A stretch of 64,000 nt of DNA from Rattus norvegicus (Eukaryota > Chordata > Mammalia > Rodentia > Muridae). Both the position numbers and the translations under genes were made by a program. Of the stretch, positions 44,736 to 56,560 are shown in pieces (the first letter of the stretch is position 1; every line of letters starts with the position of its first letter). The stretch is taken from the NCBI RefSeq assembly GCF_036323735.1, contig NC_086021.1:158878976-158942975 (forward strand). The letters run 5' to 3'. The notes beneath the pieces are model-generated. The model saw only the letters and a list, made by a program, of their open reading frames with translations, was not told the DNA's origin and made no database searches.

Positions 44736-46440
44736 ATGTCGATAGAACTCAAGGCCAGTTACAAGGAATGGAAAACCCTGGTACTGGATTACTACATCCT
44801 GGCACCCTAGATGAAGGTTCCTTTGAACAAGGCAAAGTGGCTCTCTACCTTATGACCCAGACTCTGGTAGCCATCAAGATATTGGAAAAGATCACAAGTA
44901 TAGACTTATTAGTCATCTCTGAGATTGACCTCATGAAATTAGTATACCATAGTCCCATAATATAGCTTCTACAGGTCATTGAGACCTTGTGATGGAATAT
45001 GCAACCCAGGGATCCCTGCGGAACTACATCAACAAGTATGGGCGTCTGCAAGAGGAAGAGGCACGTAGCATATTTAGGGAGCTCTGTCCATCAGCTATAT
45101 CCATAGTCAGAATATTGCCCACCCTGACTTCAAGGCTGAGAACATCTTACTGGATTGGGAGGGGCATGTGAAACTCACTGACTTTTGTTTACATAAAAGA
45201 TTGGCCTCTGAGGAAAAGTTCAAGGGCTTTTGTGGCACAGCACAATACTGTGATCCTCAAGTGTTCTGTCACACACCATGTGATGTCCTTCCAACTGACA
45301 TATTGAGCCTAGGACTCCTATTATGTTATTTATATTATATATATATTTTCCTCCCATTCAGAGAAATCAAAAGATTGCTTTCCAAGATAAAGAAAGAAAT
45401 CCTATCCTGGAGCTGTTGGACCCCATATCACCTCTCCCCAGAGCTTCAAGACCTATTGAAGAGATTAATGAAAATAGACCCCACGATGAGACCATCCATC
45501 AAAGATATAATGACACACCTATGGCTGTGCCATGTTCCAGACACATTGAGTTCCTCAGAGGAAATTCCTAGAGAACCAGAGCCCAACATTGCCTTTGGGA
45601 TGTTTGTGATTGGCTACAGCATTCAAGAAGTCAGATATACTTTGAGGGAGTGGAAGTATAGTCATGCCATGGCAACATACTTGACTATCAGAAGGGAGTC
45701 GACCTAGCAACTGAATCACTATGGAGGCCAGGGTGGTACACTGGACCCTACAACAGCTTCCAACCTTCCTCTGCCTGCAAGGAGGTTAACCAGTGCCCTG
45801 AGCCTTCCTACCTTCTCTTTCTCTGAGGTGCTTGGAAATGGGGGTAAAGGGTATAAGAGGAGGCACAGTATGCCTCCCTCCCTTTTTTCAATTAAGAATA
45901 GCTTCCTAGAAAACACCTCCCCACTGCAGGGGCTTATGCCTCACTTCGGAAAAGGGACATTCAGGCAGAATGAGGGCAGCATCAATTCCACAATTTCATC
46001 ATCAAGGAAAGGAAATGCAACAAAAACTACAACAACAACAACAACAACAACAACAATGACATCATCAGGAACCACTTGTTCACATCCTCACAAAAGTCAA
46101 CCTTTGAAAACACACAAGATGTGGTCACTGAAAGCTCTGAGTCCTCAGAGACAAATTGCAGCATGTCCTCTTGGGAGTCCAAGACCAGAAGCCTCTTCCT
46201 CAGTAAGAAGATACAGGAAGAGAATCCAGGCAAGTAATTCTTAGAAGACAGCACCTGGGCCTCCAGGGAAACAGACCATCAGGAGCAACTACGAAGGCAG
46301 TGCCAGGGTATGCCCAGAGTCTCTCTGAGCAGGTTAGGCTGGAAGGGCATGAAGAAGATGATTCCCAAATCCTTAAGAAGATTGTCTTGCTGCCTCCAAG
46401 TGACAAATATCAAAATCATGGCAGCCACTGTAGAGTGCTT
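44736..46440 (+). pseudogene. Smok-like (sperm motility kinase) pseudogene
   Basis: A broken, intronless gene of the rodent Smok/MARK-like Ser/Thr kinase family, whose members act in sperm. An ATG at 44736 opens MSIELKASYKEWKTL. Kinase pieces follow in order across shifted frames: a decayed glycine loop (GTLDEGSF), VAIKILEK with the ATP-binding Lys, VMEYATQGSLRNYINKYGRL, the catalytic loop AHPDFKAENILL (HRD changed to HPD), DFC for DFG, and CGTAQYCDPQVF with the APE lost. A C-terminal UBA-like stretch (IGYSIQEVRYTLREWKYSHA) closes the frame at 45705. The Asn-Thr rich tail region with (ACA)n lies beyond. The longest open part (45168-45707) lacks an ATG start. Three key motifs are altered, so even a product would be inactive. 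The paralogue cannot be named. Confidence 0.8.
46029..46056. repeat. (ACA)n trinucleotide repeat
   Basis: Nine ACA units in the 3' part of the kinase pseudogene, read as Thr codons in one frame. Confidence 0.9.
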
Positions 46441-46769
46441 CAGAGACACAGGCTAAGTCAATTAGCTGGGATGTGATGGGAAAGGATACACTCTGGTTCT
46501 TTCTTCCATTAAAATAACCTCAGCATTCACATTGAGGAGTTTGGTGACATTGTATCTATCATGGCAGAGAGAAAATCCCATCCTTTCCCCTCTCCTATGA
46601 CCAGTCCTCCAAAACTTGAGCTACCTGTAGACAGCAGAAGATAGTGGCCCAATGCTAGGCAAGGATGCTGGAGACGGTTGGAAAGGGATCCATGGTGCAC
46701 TCAGGAAGGATCAGCCTGAGGGCCCATGTCAACACAGGACCAGCACAGCCAACCATAAGTCTGGCCGAT

Positions 46770-46783
46770 TTCTACTAAGATTT
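46770..46783. repeat. Target-site duplication of the Galk1 retrocopy, left copy
   Basis: TTCTACTAAGATTT, identical to 48174-48187. Confidence 0.92.
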
Positions 46784-48173
46784 CTTTTCCTTTTCTTTTT
46801 CTTTTCCTTTTTCTTTTTCAACACCGTAAACGGCACATGTTTATTAAACACCCAGACACAGGAGGAGGATGCCTGATTCAGGGCTGAAGTACCCACCAGC
46901 TGCCTCTGCCTAATGCCTGTGGTTATATAAGTCACAGGGACACCTCACAAACTCAGCACCTGCGCTCCATCGGCAGCATGAGAGAGGTAGAAGGTGGCTG
47001 TCCCACTTTCCTGCTCCTGTAAGTGATGCTTGACAAGGGGGGCAGCAGAGGCCTCCAGCAATGTGACAGTGCAGCCACCAAAGCTAAGGCCTGTCATGCA
47101 ATTGCCATAAATCCCAGGTACAGAGAGCGAGTCCTCAACTAATCGGTCCAGCTCGGGACAGCTCACGCCATAGACATCCCTGAGTGAATAGTGACTGTCC
47201 ACCATGAGACCCCAAAGTCCCTGAGTCTCATCGATTTAGAGCAGTTGCTGAGTGGCCTGTTATCCAGATCTCACCTACTACATGTAAGGGCTGCCAGAAG
47301 CCCTCCTTGCTCATCAGCTCTCTGCCTGCCTCAAGCTCCTCCATCCGCACCTCTAGAAGGCTCACCTTGCCCAGGGCCTGGGCCATTTCTTCATACTGGC
47401 GTCAATGAATCTGGTACTTGCTGGAGCCCAAGGAATGGCGGACATTGGAGTTCGTGGTGAGCACAGCCAGCTTAGGGTCTGATAGTGACACCACGCTCTT
47501 TTCCATGGACCTGCAGTCAATGAGTAGCAAATAGCCTTTCTGCCCCAGCAGTGCGATGAGTTGGTTCATGACGCTACAGGGCACCCCAGCGAAGCTGTGC
47601 TCAGTCCTTTGACTAACCCGGGCCCGGGTTGCTATTGCCAGTGAGTCTGGGCAGAGCTGCTGGAGGAAGGTGTATGTGGCGACTTCCAGAGAAGCTGAGC
47701 TGGAAAGTCTACCCCACCCTACCCCAGGGACACTGAGCTGACCTCCACTGCATTGAAACCAGAGAGGGACAAAAGCTGGGTAATATTGAATCACTCCCTT
47801 GACATAATTGTCTCACTGTGGGATTCAAAGCTCCAAGGACCACTGAGCTGAGGTCAGTGGGAATAGCAGTTGCTGGGGTTCTTCTTCATCTTTGGAAACG
47901 GTGAGGAGAGAAAGAATCCCATCTGCCCGCGGGCTCCAACCAGCAAGTTCACAAGCTCCAGAGCCATGGGCAGTCCCAGGACCTGGTTGTAGTCCCTGTA
48001 CTCCTCGTTGTGGTTGACATGGCCAGGCGCCAACACTGCCAGCACTTGCTCGGCTCCTAACTCGTCCATGAAGGCCCGCCAGACCCTGGCCAGCACCTCC
48101 ACCATCCAGGGCAGTCTCCAAACAGCCATGATGCTCATCTGCAGCTGACACACCGCCCGGCGGGAAGCTGGGG
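46784..48173 (-). pseudogene. Galk1-ps: Galk1 (galactokinase) processed pseudogene
   Basis: An intronless minus-strand copy of the mRNA for galactokinase 1, which phosphorylates galactose in the Leloir pathway. The coding part runs from the ATG at 48127-48129 to the stop at 46945-46947. Recognisable pieces are LGLPMALELVNLLVGA near the start, LSSSASLEVATYTFLQQLCP (ATP-binding region, preceding glycines altered), QKGYLLLIDCRSMEKSVVSL, and FGGCTVTLLEASAAPLVKHH to the end ADGAQVLSL. Breaks: the GEHTDYN galactose motif reads NEEYRDYN, and several frameshifts and a deletion lie near 47220-47400. An A-rich tail (complement of 46784-46820) and a perfect 14-bp target duplication (TTCTACTAAGATTT) prove retrotransposition. 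Confidence 0.93.
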
Positions 48174-48187
48174 TTCTACTAAGATTT
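48174..48187. repeat. Target-site duplication of the Galk1 retrocopy, right copy
   Basis: TTCTACTAAGATTT, matching 46770-46783. Confidence 0.92.
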
Positions 48188-48956
48188 ATGTGTCTGTTGC
48201 GAGTGCTGTCAGAGACCCTGTGGTCCCTGGAGGATGATAGCAGAGGGTGGAGAGGAGCCTGCTGAGGATGCACACAGGAGCAGGGAGGAGAGATCCAGGA
48301 ATTTCAGGTGGCTGTGTGTTAGTCAGGGGGAAGCTCTGTCCATATCTCAAGCTTAAACGAGAGGCACAATGTTTTTCCCTGAAGTCTGAAGGATGAATCA
48401 GAGAAGAAAGTCTGGGTGGTGTTCCTTCTGCCTATCCCATAGAGGAGCTCCACACTGGGCAGCCGTCAAACAATAGCTGTGGTCCAGTGCACTGCTCTTC
48501 ACAGCATTCAGAAGCTTGGAAAAAAGCATCCATGGAGCACTGGTGATTACCAAGGCAACTGAGAATAAACGCCAGGCTACAGAGAACCCTCGTGTACAGT
48601 GAGGACGTCAGCTCAGCTGCCTATCTTCAGGTGTACCTGTGAGCTGAGAAGACAGTGGTCCTGGAGGCAGAGGAAGGAACCCAGAGCAACATGTTCCATG
48701 TGTCCGAAAGATATGCATGACCAGGTTAAGGCAGCAACAAAACTGAGAAGCAGTAAAAGTGCATCTGGAGTCCCAAGTGAATTCAGAGGGGCAGAGACTG
48801 CTCAGCCCCACAGTTCTGCTGCAGTCCTCCATAGCATCCTGGGTAATGCTCAGATCCTGAGAGGTATCCAGAGCCTTATAAAGCTACCAGCTCTAGTCTC
48901 TGGTTGTGCAGATTACATTCAAACTTGAGTCATTTGATGGGTATTCTTCATCTAGC

Positions 48957-48959
<3 letters not shown>

Positions 48960-48998
<39 letters not shown>
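48960..48998. repeat. (CA)n microsatellite
   Basis: About 19 uninterrupted CA dinucleotides. Confidence 0.95.
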
Positions 48999-49000
<2 letters not shown>

Positions 49001-49600
49001 GACTCACATACAAACAGACACATGCACAGTGGAGAATAATGAAGATTCCTTGAAGTGGACGGAATCCTCAACAAACAAGGTAATTTCATATTTTGAGAGA
49101 TGCCTTCTTCTGGAAATAATCCTCCAAGTTAGTTTTGTTTAGTCTCCATACCCTTCTGATACATCAATTCCCTATTCTACTGCTTTCTAGAAGTCATGGG
49201 AAGCCAGGATGTGCCTCGTTCCCCATTTTGGCTCAGAGTATGCAGTCCTGTGCAAGGTGAGGCTTAACTATGATCTGTCATTTGAGGAGATCCAAGATGA
49301 GGTCTGAAGTGCTTGCCTCTAGAGTCCAGAGAAGTTGCTGGTAAGAAGGATTGCATGGGCAGGGAAATGATGGTAAATAGATGAGATCCCCTGATATGAC
49401 AATGTGGGGTTTCCTCTGGGTAGCCCATTGTTATATGCCACATTCCCACCAAGTAGAAAGACCCAGAGAACCTCAAATATGTTAAAGAGGAACTGGATTC
49501 CTCTATCTCCTTACCCCACTCTATTGAAAATTGGTGTATATTGTTCAGATTTAACATAAAGGTGGTTAATGGCATGTGTATGTCCTTGCTCCCTGTGTAA

Positions 49601-49601
<1 letters not shown>

Positions 49602-49674
<73 letters not shown>
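49602..49674. repeat. Pure (CTG)24 trinucleotide repeat
   Basis: Twenty-four uninterrupted CTG units plus one base. On the opposite strand this is CAG. No interruption is present, which favours instability. Confidence 0.97.
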
Positions 49675-49676
<2 letters not shown>

Positions 49677-50351
49677 CATTGTTTTTTCCATTGAAGTTTG
49701 GGAAGGGCCAAGAGATTCTGAAGCCATTCAATCAGCATTCAAAAGCCGTGTGCTCATCAAACTACAGAACACACCAGTAACATCGCTCAATACAGAACAA
49801 GGCTTGCAGCCAGCCTCACCTGCAGCGATGTGGGAAATGGCCACCTTTTTGAGCACAGAAAACCTGAGTGGAAGAGTACCACCCACAGCAGAGACATCAC
49901 CTCATGCCTGCAGAAATGCTCAGTTCTCAAAGGACTCCACGTTTTAAAGCTGTGTCATTGCCGATATTAGGCATTGTGTGTCTGGGTGATTATTACCCTC
50001 CCATGATGTCGACAGAGAGTTGGACTGCATGCTCTGCCTGCAACAGAAGTGTTACCAAGAAGACACACAGAGCAACCTGGAATAACCCTCTGTTTCTGCA
50101 AAGGAAGGATTATTATTTTGTCTTCAAAATAAATGTTGAGAGCTTCAGCTGCCCAATGCCTCCCCTAATTCTTGATACATCATCTCTTCCTACTAGTAGA
50201 TGAACAGAACTGGCAATTCACGAGAATCTACCACATTCATTGCCTGCAGTACAGCTCTGACTTCTTATTGTTTTCCACTGGCTCATTTCCCTGATTTTAC
50301 GCCAACATCTGCCAATCATTTTAGCATCTCTTTTTAGGTTGCCTAATTTCT

Positions 50352-50906
50352 TTTCCTTTTTTTATTGGATATTTTTATTTACATTTCAAATGTTATTCAC
50401 TTAGCTGGTTTCCCGGACATAAGACCACCAACCAATCTCCCCTCCTCTTCTTGTGTAAGGGTGTTCCCTCTCCAACCACCTCTCTACTTCCTGCCCCTAC
50501 CCCAACTTTCCCCTACACTGCAGGGTCCAGCCGTGGCAGGACCAAAGGCTTCTCCTTCCATTGGTGCCCAACAAGGCCATCCTCTGCTATATATGCAGCT
50601 GGAGCCATGGGTCTGTTCGTGTCTAGTCTTTGGGTAGTGGTTTAGTCACTGGGACCTTTGGTTGGTTGGTATTGTTGTTCTTACTGGGTTGCAAATCCCT
50701 GCAATCCTTCAATCCTTTCTCTGACCCCTCCAAGGGGGACTCCATTCTCAGTTCAATGGTTTCCTGCTAGCATTCACACCTGTATTGGTCATGCTCTAGC
50801 TGTGCCTCTCAGGAGACAGCTATATCAGGCTCTGATCAGCATGCACTTGTTAGCTTCATCAATATTATCTAGTTTTGCTGGATATACACATATATATTGT
50901 TTTGCT

Positions 50907-50959
<53 letters not shown>

Positions 50960-51760
50960 AATGTGGGGCAGGGTCTGAATGGCCATTCCTTCCATTTCTG
51001 CTCCAAACTTTGTCTACATATCCTGTTCTATGAATGTTTTTGTTACTTCTTTGAAGAAGTAGTAAAGCATCCCCACTTTGCTCATCCTTCTTTAGCTTCA
51101 TGTGGTCTATGGATTATATCTTCGGTAATTCTAGCTTTTGGGCTAATATCCACTTATCAGTGAGTGCATACCATTTGTCTTTTTCTGTGATTGGGTTACT
51201 TCACTCAGGATGATATCTTCTAGTTCAATACATTTGCTTATGAATTTCATGAAGTCATTGTTTTTGATAGCTGAGTAGTACTCCGTTGTGTAGGTGTAAC
51301 ACATTTTCTGTATCCATTCTTCTGTTGAAGGGTATCTGGGTTCTTTACAGCTTCTAGCTTTTACAAAGACTGCTATGAACATGGTGATGCATGTGTCTTT
51401 GTTTTATGCTGGAGCGGCCTTTGGGTATCTGCCCAGAAGTGATATAGCTGGGTCCTCAGGTAATGCAGTGTCCAGTTTTCAGAGGAATGTCCAGACTGAT
51501 TTCCAGAGTGGTTGTACCAGTTTGCAATCCCACCAACAGTGGAGGAGTGGTCCCCTTTGTCCACATCCTCGCCAGAGTCTGTTGTCACCTGAGTTTTTGA
51601 TCTTAGCCATTCTGACTGATATGAGGTGGAATCTCAGGGATGTTTCAATTTGCATTTCCCTGATGACTAAAATGTTGAACATTTCTTTAGGTACTTCTCA
51701 GCCATTCGATATTCCTCATCTGAGAATTCTGTGTTTAGCTCTGTATCCCATTTTTTGTTT
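50352..51760 (-). mobile_element. Old LINE-1 fragment F, 3' end
   Basis: Minus-strand L1 3' UTR and ORF2 C-terminal part (MEYYSAIKNNDFMKFISKCI near 51290, REMQIETSLRFHLISVRMAK near 51660), truncated upstream near 51760. A (TA)24 run at 50909-50957 has grown inside its 3' UTR. Confidence 0.93.
50909..50957. repeat. (TA)n microsatellite within L1 F
   Basis: About 24 uninterrupted TA dinucleotides. Confidence 0.95.
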
Positions 51761-52301
51761 TTTCATTTATATTTGTTTATCTTTTATTGGATACTATTTT
51801 ATTTACATTTCAAATGTTATTTCCTTTCCCGGTTTCCAGGACATTAGCCCCCTATGACATCCCCATCCCCTTCTTCTATAACGGTGTTCCCCTCCCCATC
51901 CAACCCCCTTTCCCCCACCTCCCCAACATTCCCCTACACTGGGGGTCCAACCTTAGCAGGACCAATGGCTTCTCCTTCTATTGGAGCCCAACAAGGCTAT
52001 CCTCTGCTACCTATACAGCTGGAGCAATGGGTCAGTCTATGTATAGTTTTTGGGCAGTGGTTTAGTCCCTGGGCGCTCTGGTTGGTTGGCATTGTTGTTA
52101 TTATGTTTTGCCAACCTCTTCAGCTCTTTCAATCCTTTTGTTAATTCCTCCAAGGCGGGTATAATTCTCAGATCAATGGTTTGCTGCTAGCATTCGCCTC
52201 TGTTTGACATGCTCTGGCTGTGTCACTCAGGAGAGATCTGTAACTGCTTCCTGTCGGCATGCACTTCTTAGCTTCATCAATCTTATCTAGTTTTGGTGGC
52301 T

Positions 52302-52306
<5 letters not shown>

Positions 52307-52368
<62 letters not shown>
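52307..52368. repeat. (TG)n microsatellite within L1 G
   Basis: About 31 uninterrupted TG dinucleotides. Confidence 0.95.
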
Positions 52369-52370
<2 letters not shown>

Positions 52371-53689
52371 ACATGTGGAGCAGGCTGTGAATGGCCAGTC
52401 CTTCTGCCTGTGCTCCAAATTTTGCCTCCATATCCCCTATTTCTGTTCTACCTTTTTGGAAGGAGTGAAGCATCTGCACTTTGGTCATCCTTCTTGAGCT
52501 GTGTGTAGTCTGGGTGATTGAAGCTTTTGGGCTAATATCCACTTATTAGTGAGTGTATACCATGTATGTTTTTCTGTGATTGGGTTACCTCATTCAGGAT
52601 GATATTTTCTAGTTCAATCTATTTGCCTATGAATTTCATGAAGTCACTGTTATTGATAACTGTATAGTACTCCATTTTACCACAATTTCTGTATCCATTA
52701 CATTGTTGAAGGGCATCTGGGCTCTTTTCAGCTTCTGGGTTTTAAATAAGGCTGGTATGATCATAGTGGAGCATGCGTGTTTACTGTATGTTGGAGCAGC
52801 TTTTGTGTATTTGTCCAGGAAAGATATAGCTGGGTCCTCATGTAGTGTAATGTCTAATTTTCTGAGGAACCTCCAGACTGATTCCCAGAGTGACTGTACC
52901 AGTTTGAAATCCCACCAACAAATAAGGAGTGTTCCTCTTTCACCATATCCTCGTCAGCATCTGTTGTCACCTGTGTTTTTGATCTTAACGGTTCTGACTG
53001 GTGTGAAGTAGAATTGCAGGGTTGTTTTGATTTGTGTGTCCCTGATGACAAAGGATGTTGAACATTTCTTTAGCTACTTCTCAGCCATTTGATTTCCTCA
53101 GATGAGAACTCTTTGTTTATCTCTGTACCCCATTTTAATAGGGTTATTTGGCTCTCTGGAGTCAAACTCTTTGTATTCTTTGAATATTTTGGATATTAGC
53201 CCTGTATCAGATGGAGGATTGGTAAAGATCTTTTCCCAGTCTGTTGGTTGCCGTTTCATCCTAATGACGATATTCTTTGCCTTGCAGAAGTTTTGTCATT
53301 TTATGAGGTTCCGTTTGTTGATTCTTGCTCTTAGAACATAAGCCATTGATGTTTTTTTCAGGAAATTTTCCCCAGAGCCCATGTGATGGAGACTCTTACA
53401 CACTTTTTCTTCTATCAGTTTGAGTGTATCTGGTTTTATATGGAGGTCCTTGATCTACTTGGATTTAAGCTTTGTACAGGGTGATAAGAATGGATCTATT
53501 TTCATTCTTCTACATGCTGACCTCCAGTTGAACCAGCACCATTTGTTGGAAATGCTATCTTTTTTTCCATTAAATGGTTTTAGCTCCTTTGTCACAGATC
53601 AAGTGAAAATAGGTATATGGATTCATTTCTGGGTCTTCAATTCTATTCCACAGATCTATCTGCCTGTCTCTGTACAAATACCATACAGT

Positions 53690-53777
53690 TTTTTTTTCTT
53701 TCTTTTTTTTGTTTTTTTTTTTCATTTTTTTGGGGTTTTTTTTGTTTGTTTGTTTGTTTTGTTGGTTGGTTGGTTTT
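53690..53777. repeat. T-rich low-complexity expansion within L1 G
   Basis: About 88 bases of T with G interruptions, including (TTTG)4 and (GGTT)3, where other L1 copies have a short unique sequence. Confidence 0.8.
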
Positions 53778-55998
53778 TTATCGCTACTGGGCTGTAATAC
53801 TGCTTAAGGTCAGGGATGGTGATTCCCCCAGAAGTTCTTTTATTCGCTCTCCTGGGTTTTTTGTTATTCCAAATGAATTAGCAAATTGCTATTTCTAACT
53901 CTATGGAGAATTGAGTTGGGATTTTGATGGGGATTGCATTGAATTTTTGGATTGTTTTTGACAAAATGTCCATTTTTACTATATTAACCCTGCCTATCCA
54001 TGAGCATGGGTGGTCTTCCCATCTTCTGAGATGTTCCTCAATTTCTTTCTTCACAGACTTGAAATTTTTGTCATACAGATCTTTCACTTGCTTGGCTAGA
54101 GTCACAATGAGGTATTTTATATTATTTGGGACTATTTTGAAGGACTATTTGTCATTTTCCTAATTTCATTTTAACCTGTTTATTCTTTCAGTAGAGGAAG
54201 GCTACTGATTTGTTTCAGTTAATTTTATATCCACCCACTTTGCTGGATGTTTATCAGGCTGAGTAGTTCTCTGGTGGAACTTTTGTGGTCATTTAAGTAT
54301 ACTATCCTATCACCTGCAAATAGTGGTATTTTGTCTTCTTCCTTTCCAATTTGTATATCGTGTCTTCCTTTCATTGTCTGATTCCTGTGGATAGGACTTC
54401 GAGTACTATATTGAATAAGTAGGAAGAAAGTGAGCAGCCTTCTCTAATGGAATTGCTTCAAGGTTTTCTCCTTTTAGTTTAATGTTAGCTACTGGTTTGC
54501 TGTATATTGCTTTTACTATGTTTAGTTATGGGCCTTGAATTACTAATCTTTCCAACAGTTTCATCTTGAAGGAATGTTGAATTTTTGTCAAGTGCATTCT
54601 CAGCATGTAATGAAATGATTTTGTGGTTTTTTTCTTTGAGTTTGTTTATATAGTGGATTACATTGATGGATATCCACACATTGAACCATTCTTGATTCCC
54701 TGGTATGAAGCCTACTTGATCATGATGGATGATTGTTTTGATGTGTTATTGGATTCGGTTTGTAAGAATTCTATTGAGTATTTTTGCTTGATATTCCTAA
54801 GGTAAATTGGTCTGAAGTACTCTTTCTTTGTTGGGTATTTGTGTGGTTTAAGCATAAGCATAATTGTGGCTTTATTGAAAGGATTGGGTAGTACTCAGTC
54901 TGTTTCTATTTTGTGGAATAATTTGGACAGTATTGATATAAGGTCATCTATGAAGATCTGATAGAATTCTGCAGTAAACCCATCTGGTCCTGGACTCTTT
55001 TTGGTTGGGAGATTTTTAATAACCTTCTCTATTTCTTTAGGAGTTATGGGGTTGTTTAGATGGTTTATGTGATCCTATTTTAACTTTGGTACCTGGTATT
55101 TTGCTAGAAAATTGTCCATTTCCTCCAGATTTTCCAGTTTTGTTGAATATTGGCTTTTGTTTTAAGATCTAATGATTTTTTTAATTTCCTCAGATTCTGT
55201 TGATATGTCTCCCTTTGCATTTCTGATTTTCTTAATTTGGAAACTGTCTCATTGCCCTCTGGTTAATCTGACTAAGGGTTTATCTATCTTTTCTTTTCTC
55301 AAGGAACCAGCTCCTGGTTTTGTTGTTTCTTTGTATAGTCCCTTTTATTTCTCTTTTGTTGATTTCAGGCTTGAGTCTGATTATACCTTGTTTTCTACTC
55401 CTCTTGGGTATATTTGCTTCTTTTTGTTCTAGATCTTTTGGGTGTGCTGTCTAGCTGCTAATGTATACTCTCTCCTTTTTCTTTTTGGAGGCAGTCAGAG
55501 CTAGGAGTTTTCCTCTTAGCACTCTTTTCATTGTGTCGTATAAGTTTGGGTATGCTGCGCCTTCATTTTCATTAAATTCTAAAAAAATCTTTAATTTCTT
55601 TCTTTAGTTCTTCTTTGCCCAATTTATCTTTGAGCAGAGTGTTGTTCAACTCCCATGTGTATGAGTGCATTCTGTGTTTTTGCTTTTTTATTGAAGTCCA
55701 GCTTTATTCCATGGTGACCTGATAGATGCATTGCATTATTTCAGTCTTCTTATTTCTGTTGAGGCCTGTTTTGTGACCAATTATATGGCCAATTTAGAGA
55801 AGATACCATGAGGTGCTGAGAAGAAGGTATACACTTTTGTTTTAGGATGAAATGTTCTATAAATATCTGTTAAATTCATTTGGTTCATCACTTCAGTGAA
55901 ACTAACTGTTTATGTCTCTGTTTAATTTCTGTTTCCATGATCTGTCCATTGATGAGAGCAGGCAGGGTCTTCAAATCTCCTACTATTATTGTGTGAGA

Positions 55999-56560
55999 TA
56001 AAAGACCTCTTTTATTTCGGACAGATCTGGGAACAGAAAGGTGCACCTTGGTTTGTGTGACCTGAAGCCTTCACTCAGGTTGCTTGGTGCAGAACAGTTA
56101 GTCTTACCTCTGCTCCCAGGTGTGTAGTCACTTCTGGCAGCTGGCTTTCAGTTTTTGGTGCAGGCAGAAACCCGAAGGATCCTGCCACTGACTGCTCCTA
56201 GGTCACTGCGCCAGGAGAGCAAAGAGGGCACTAGGCAGTTTCCTCTTGGATCAGGAATGTGGGTAGAAAGTAGTTGTTTCCTCTGAGCTCTCAGGATTAT
56301 TAGCACCTCTGAGGATCCAGCACTCTGCCCCCAGGATTTGGGTGCAGGGAACTGTGGGACTGGCTCAGTTTAGTTCCAGGGGCAGGCAGAGAAAATCAGG
56401 TTCCTGCCACTGACATGCTCCCACATTCCTGTATCTAGAGGCCACTAGCCAAGTTAATCTTGGTCCAGGAATTTGAGCAGGAGTGGCAGTCTCCCGCTGA
56501 GCTATCAGGATTGTCCTCACTTTTGGGAAGATTGCTCTATTCAATATTTTCCTCCTTTCT
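55999..56560 (-). mobile_element. L1 5' UTR with F-type monomers, probably the 5' end of L1 G
   Basis: Two related units of about 220 bp: CCTGCCACTGAC recurs near 56181 and 56403, each followed by GGATCAGGAAT- or GGTCCAGGAAT-type sequence. Similar sequence is at 23797-24000. It abuts L1 G in the same orientation, but ORF1 and the ORF2 start are missing between them. This suggests an internal deletion within one element or a second fragment. Confidence 0.55.

Larger units (their letters stand above)
48188..50351. other. Gene-free stretch with two microsatellites
   Basis: No gene or repeat family recognised. It contains (CA)n at 48960-48998 and (CTG)24 at 49602-49674. A 155-codon minus-strand frame at 49264-49731 owes its length to the triplet run, read as polyalanine, and shows no other domain. 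Confidence 0.5.
51761..55998 (-). mobile_element. Old LINE-1 G, 3' UTR to endonuclease
   Basis: A second minus-strand L1 starts directly after F with its own 3' end (TTTTATTGGATACTATTTTA). It runs through the 3' UTR, ORF2 C-terminal part, RT and into the endonuclease, losing identity at about 55998 (the match to the region of L1 E near 36640). (TG)n at 52307-52368 lies in the 3' UTR, and a T-rich insertion at 53690-53777 in ORF2. Many stops throughout. Confidence 0.93.

Noticed and set aside
49264..49731. A 155-codon minus-strand frame with polyalanine
   Set aside because: Its length comes from the (CTG)24 run; flanking parts show no domain and no supporting exon signals.
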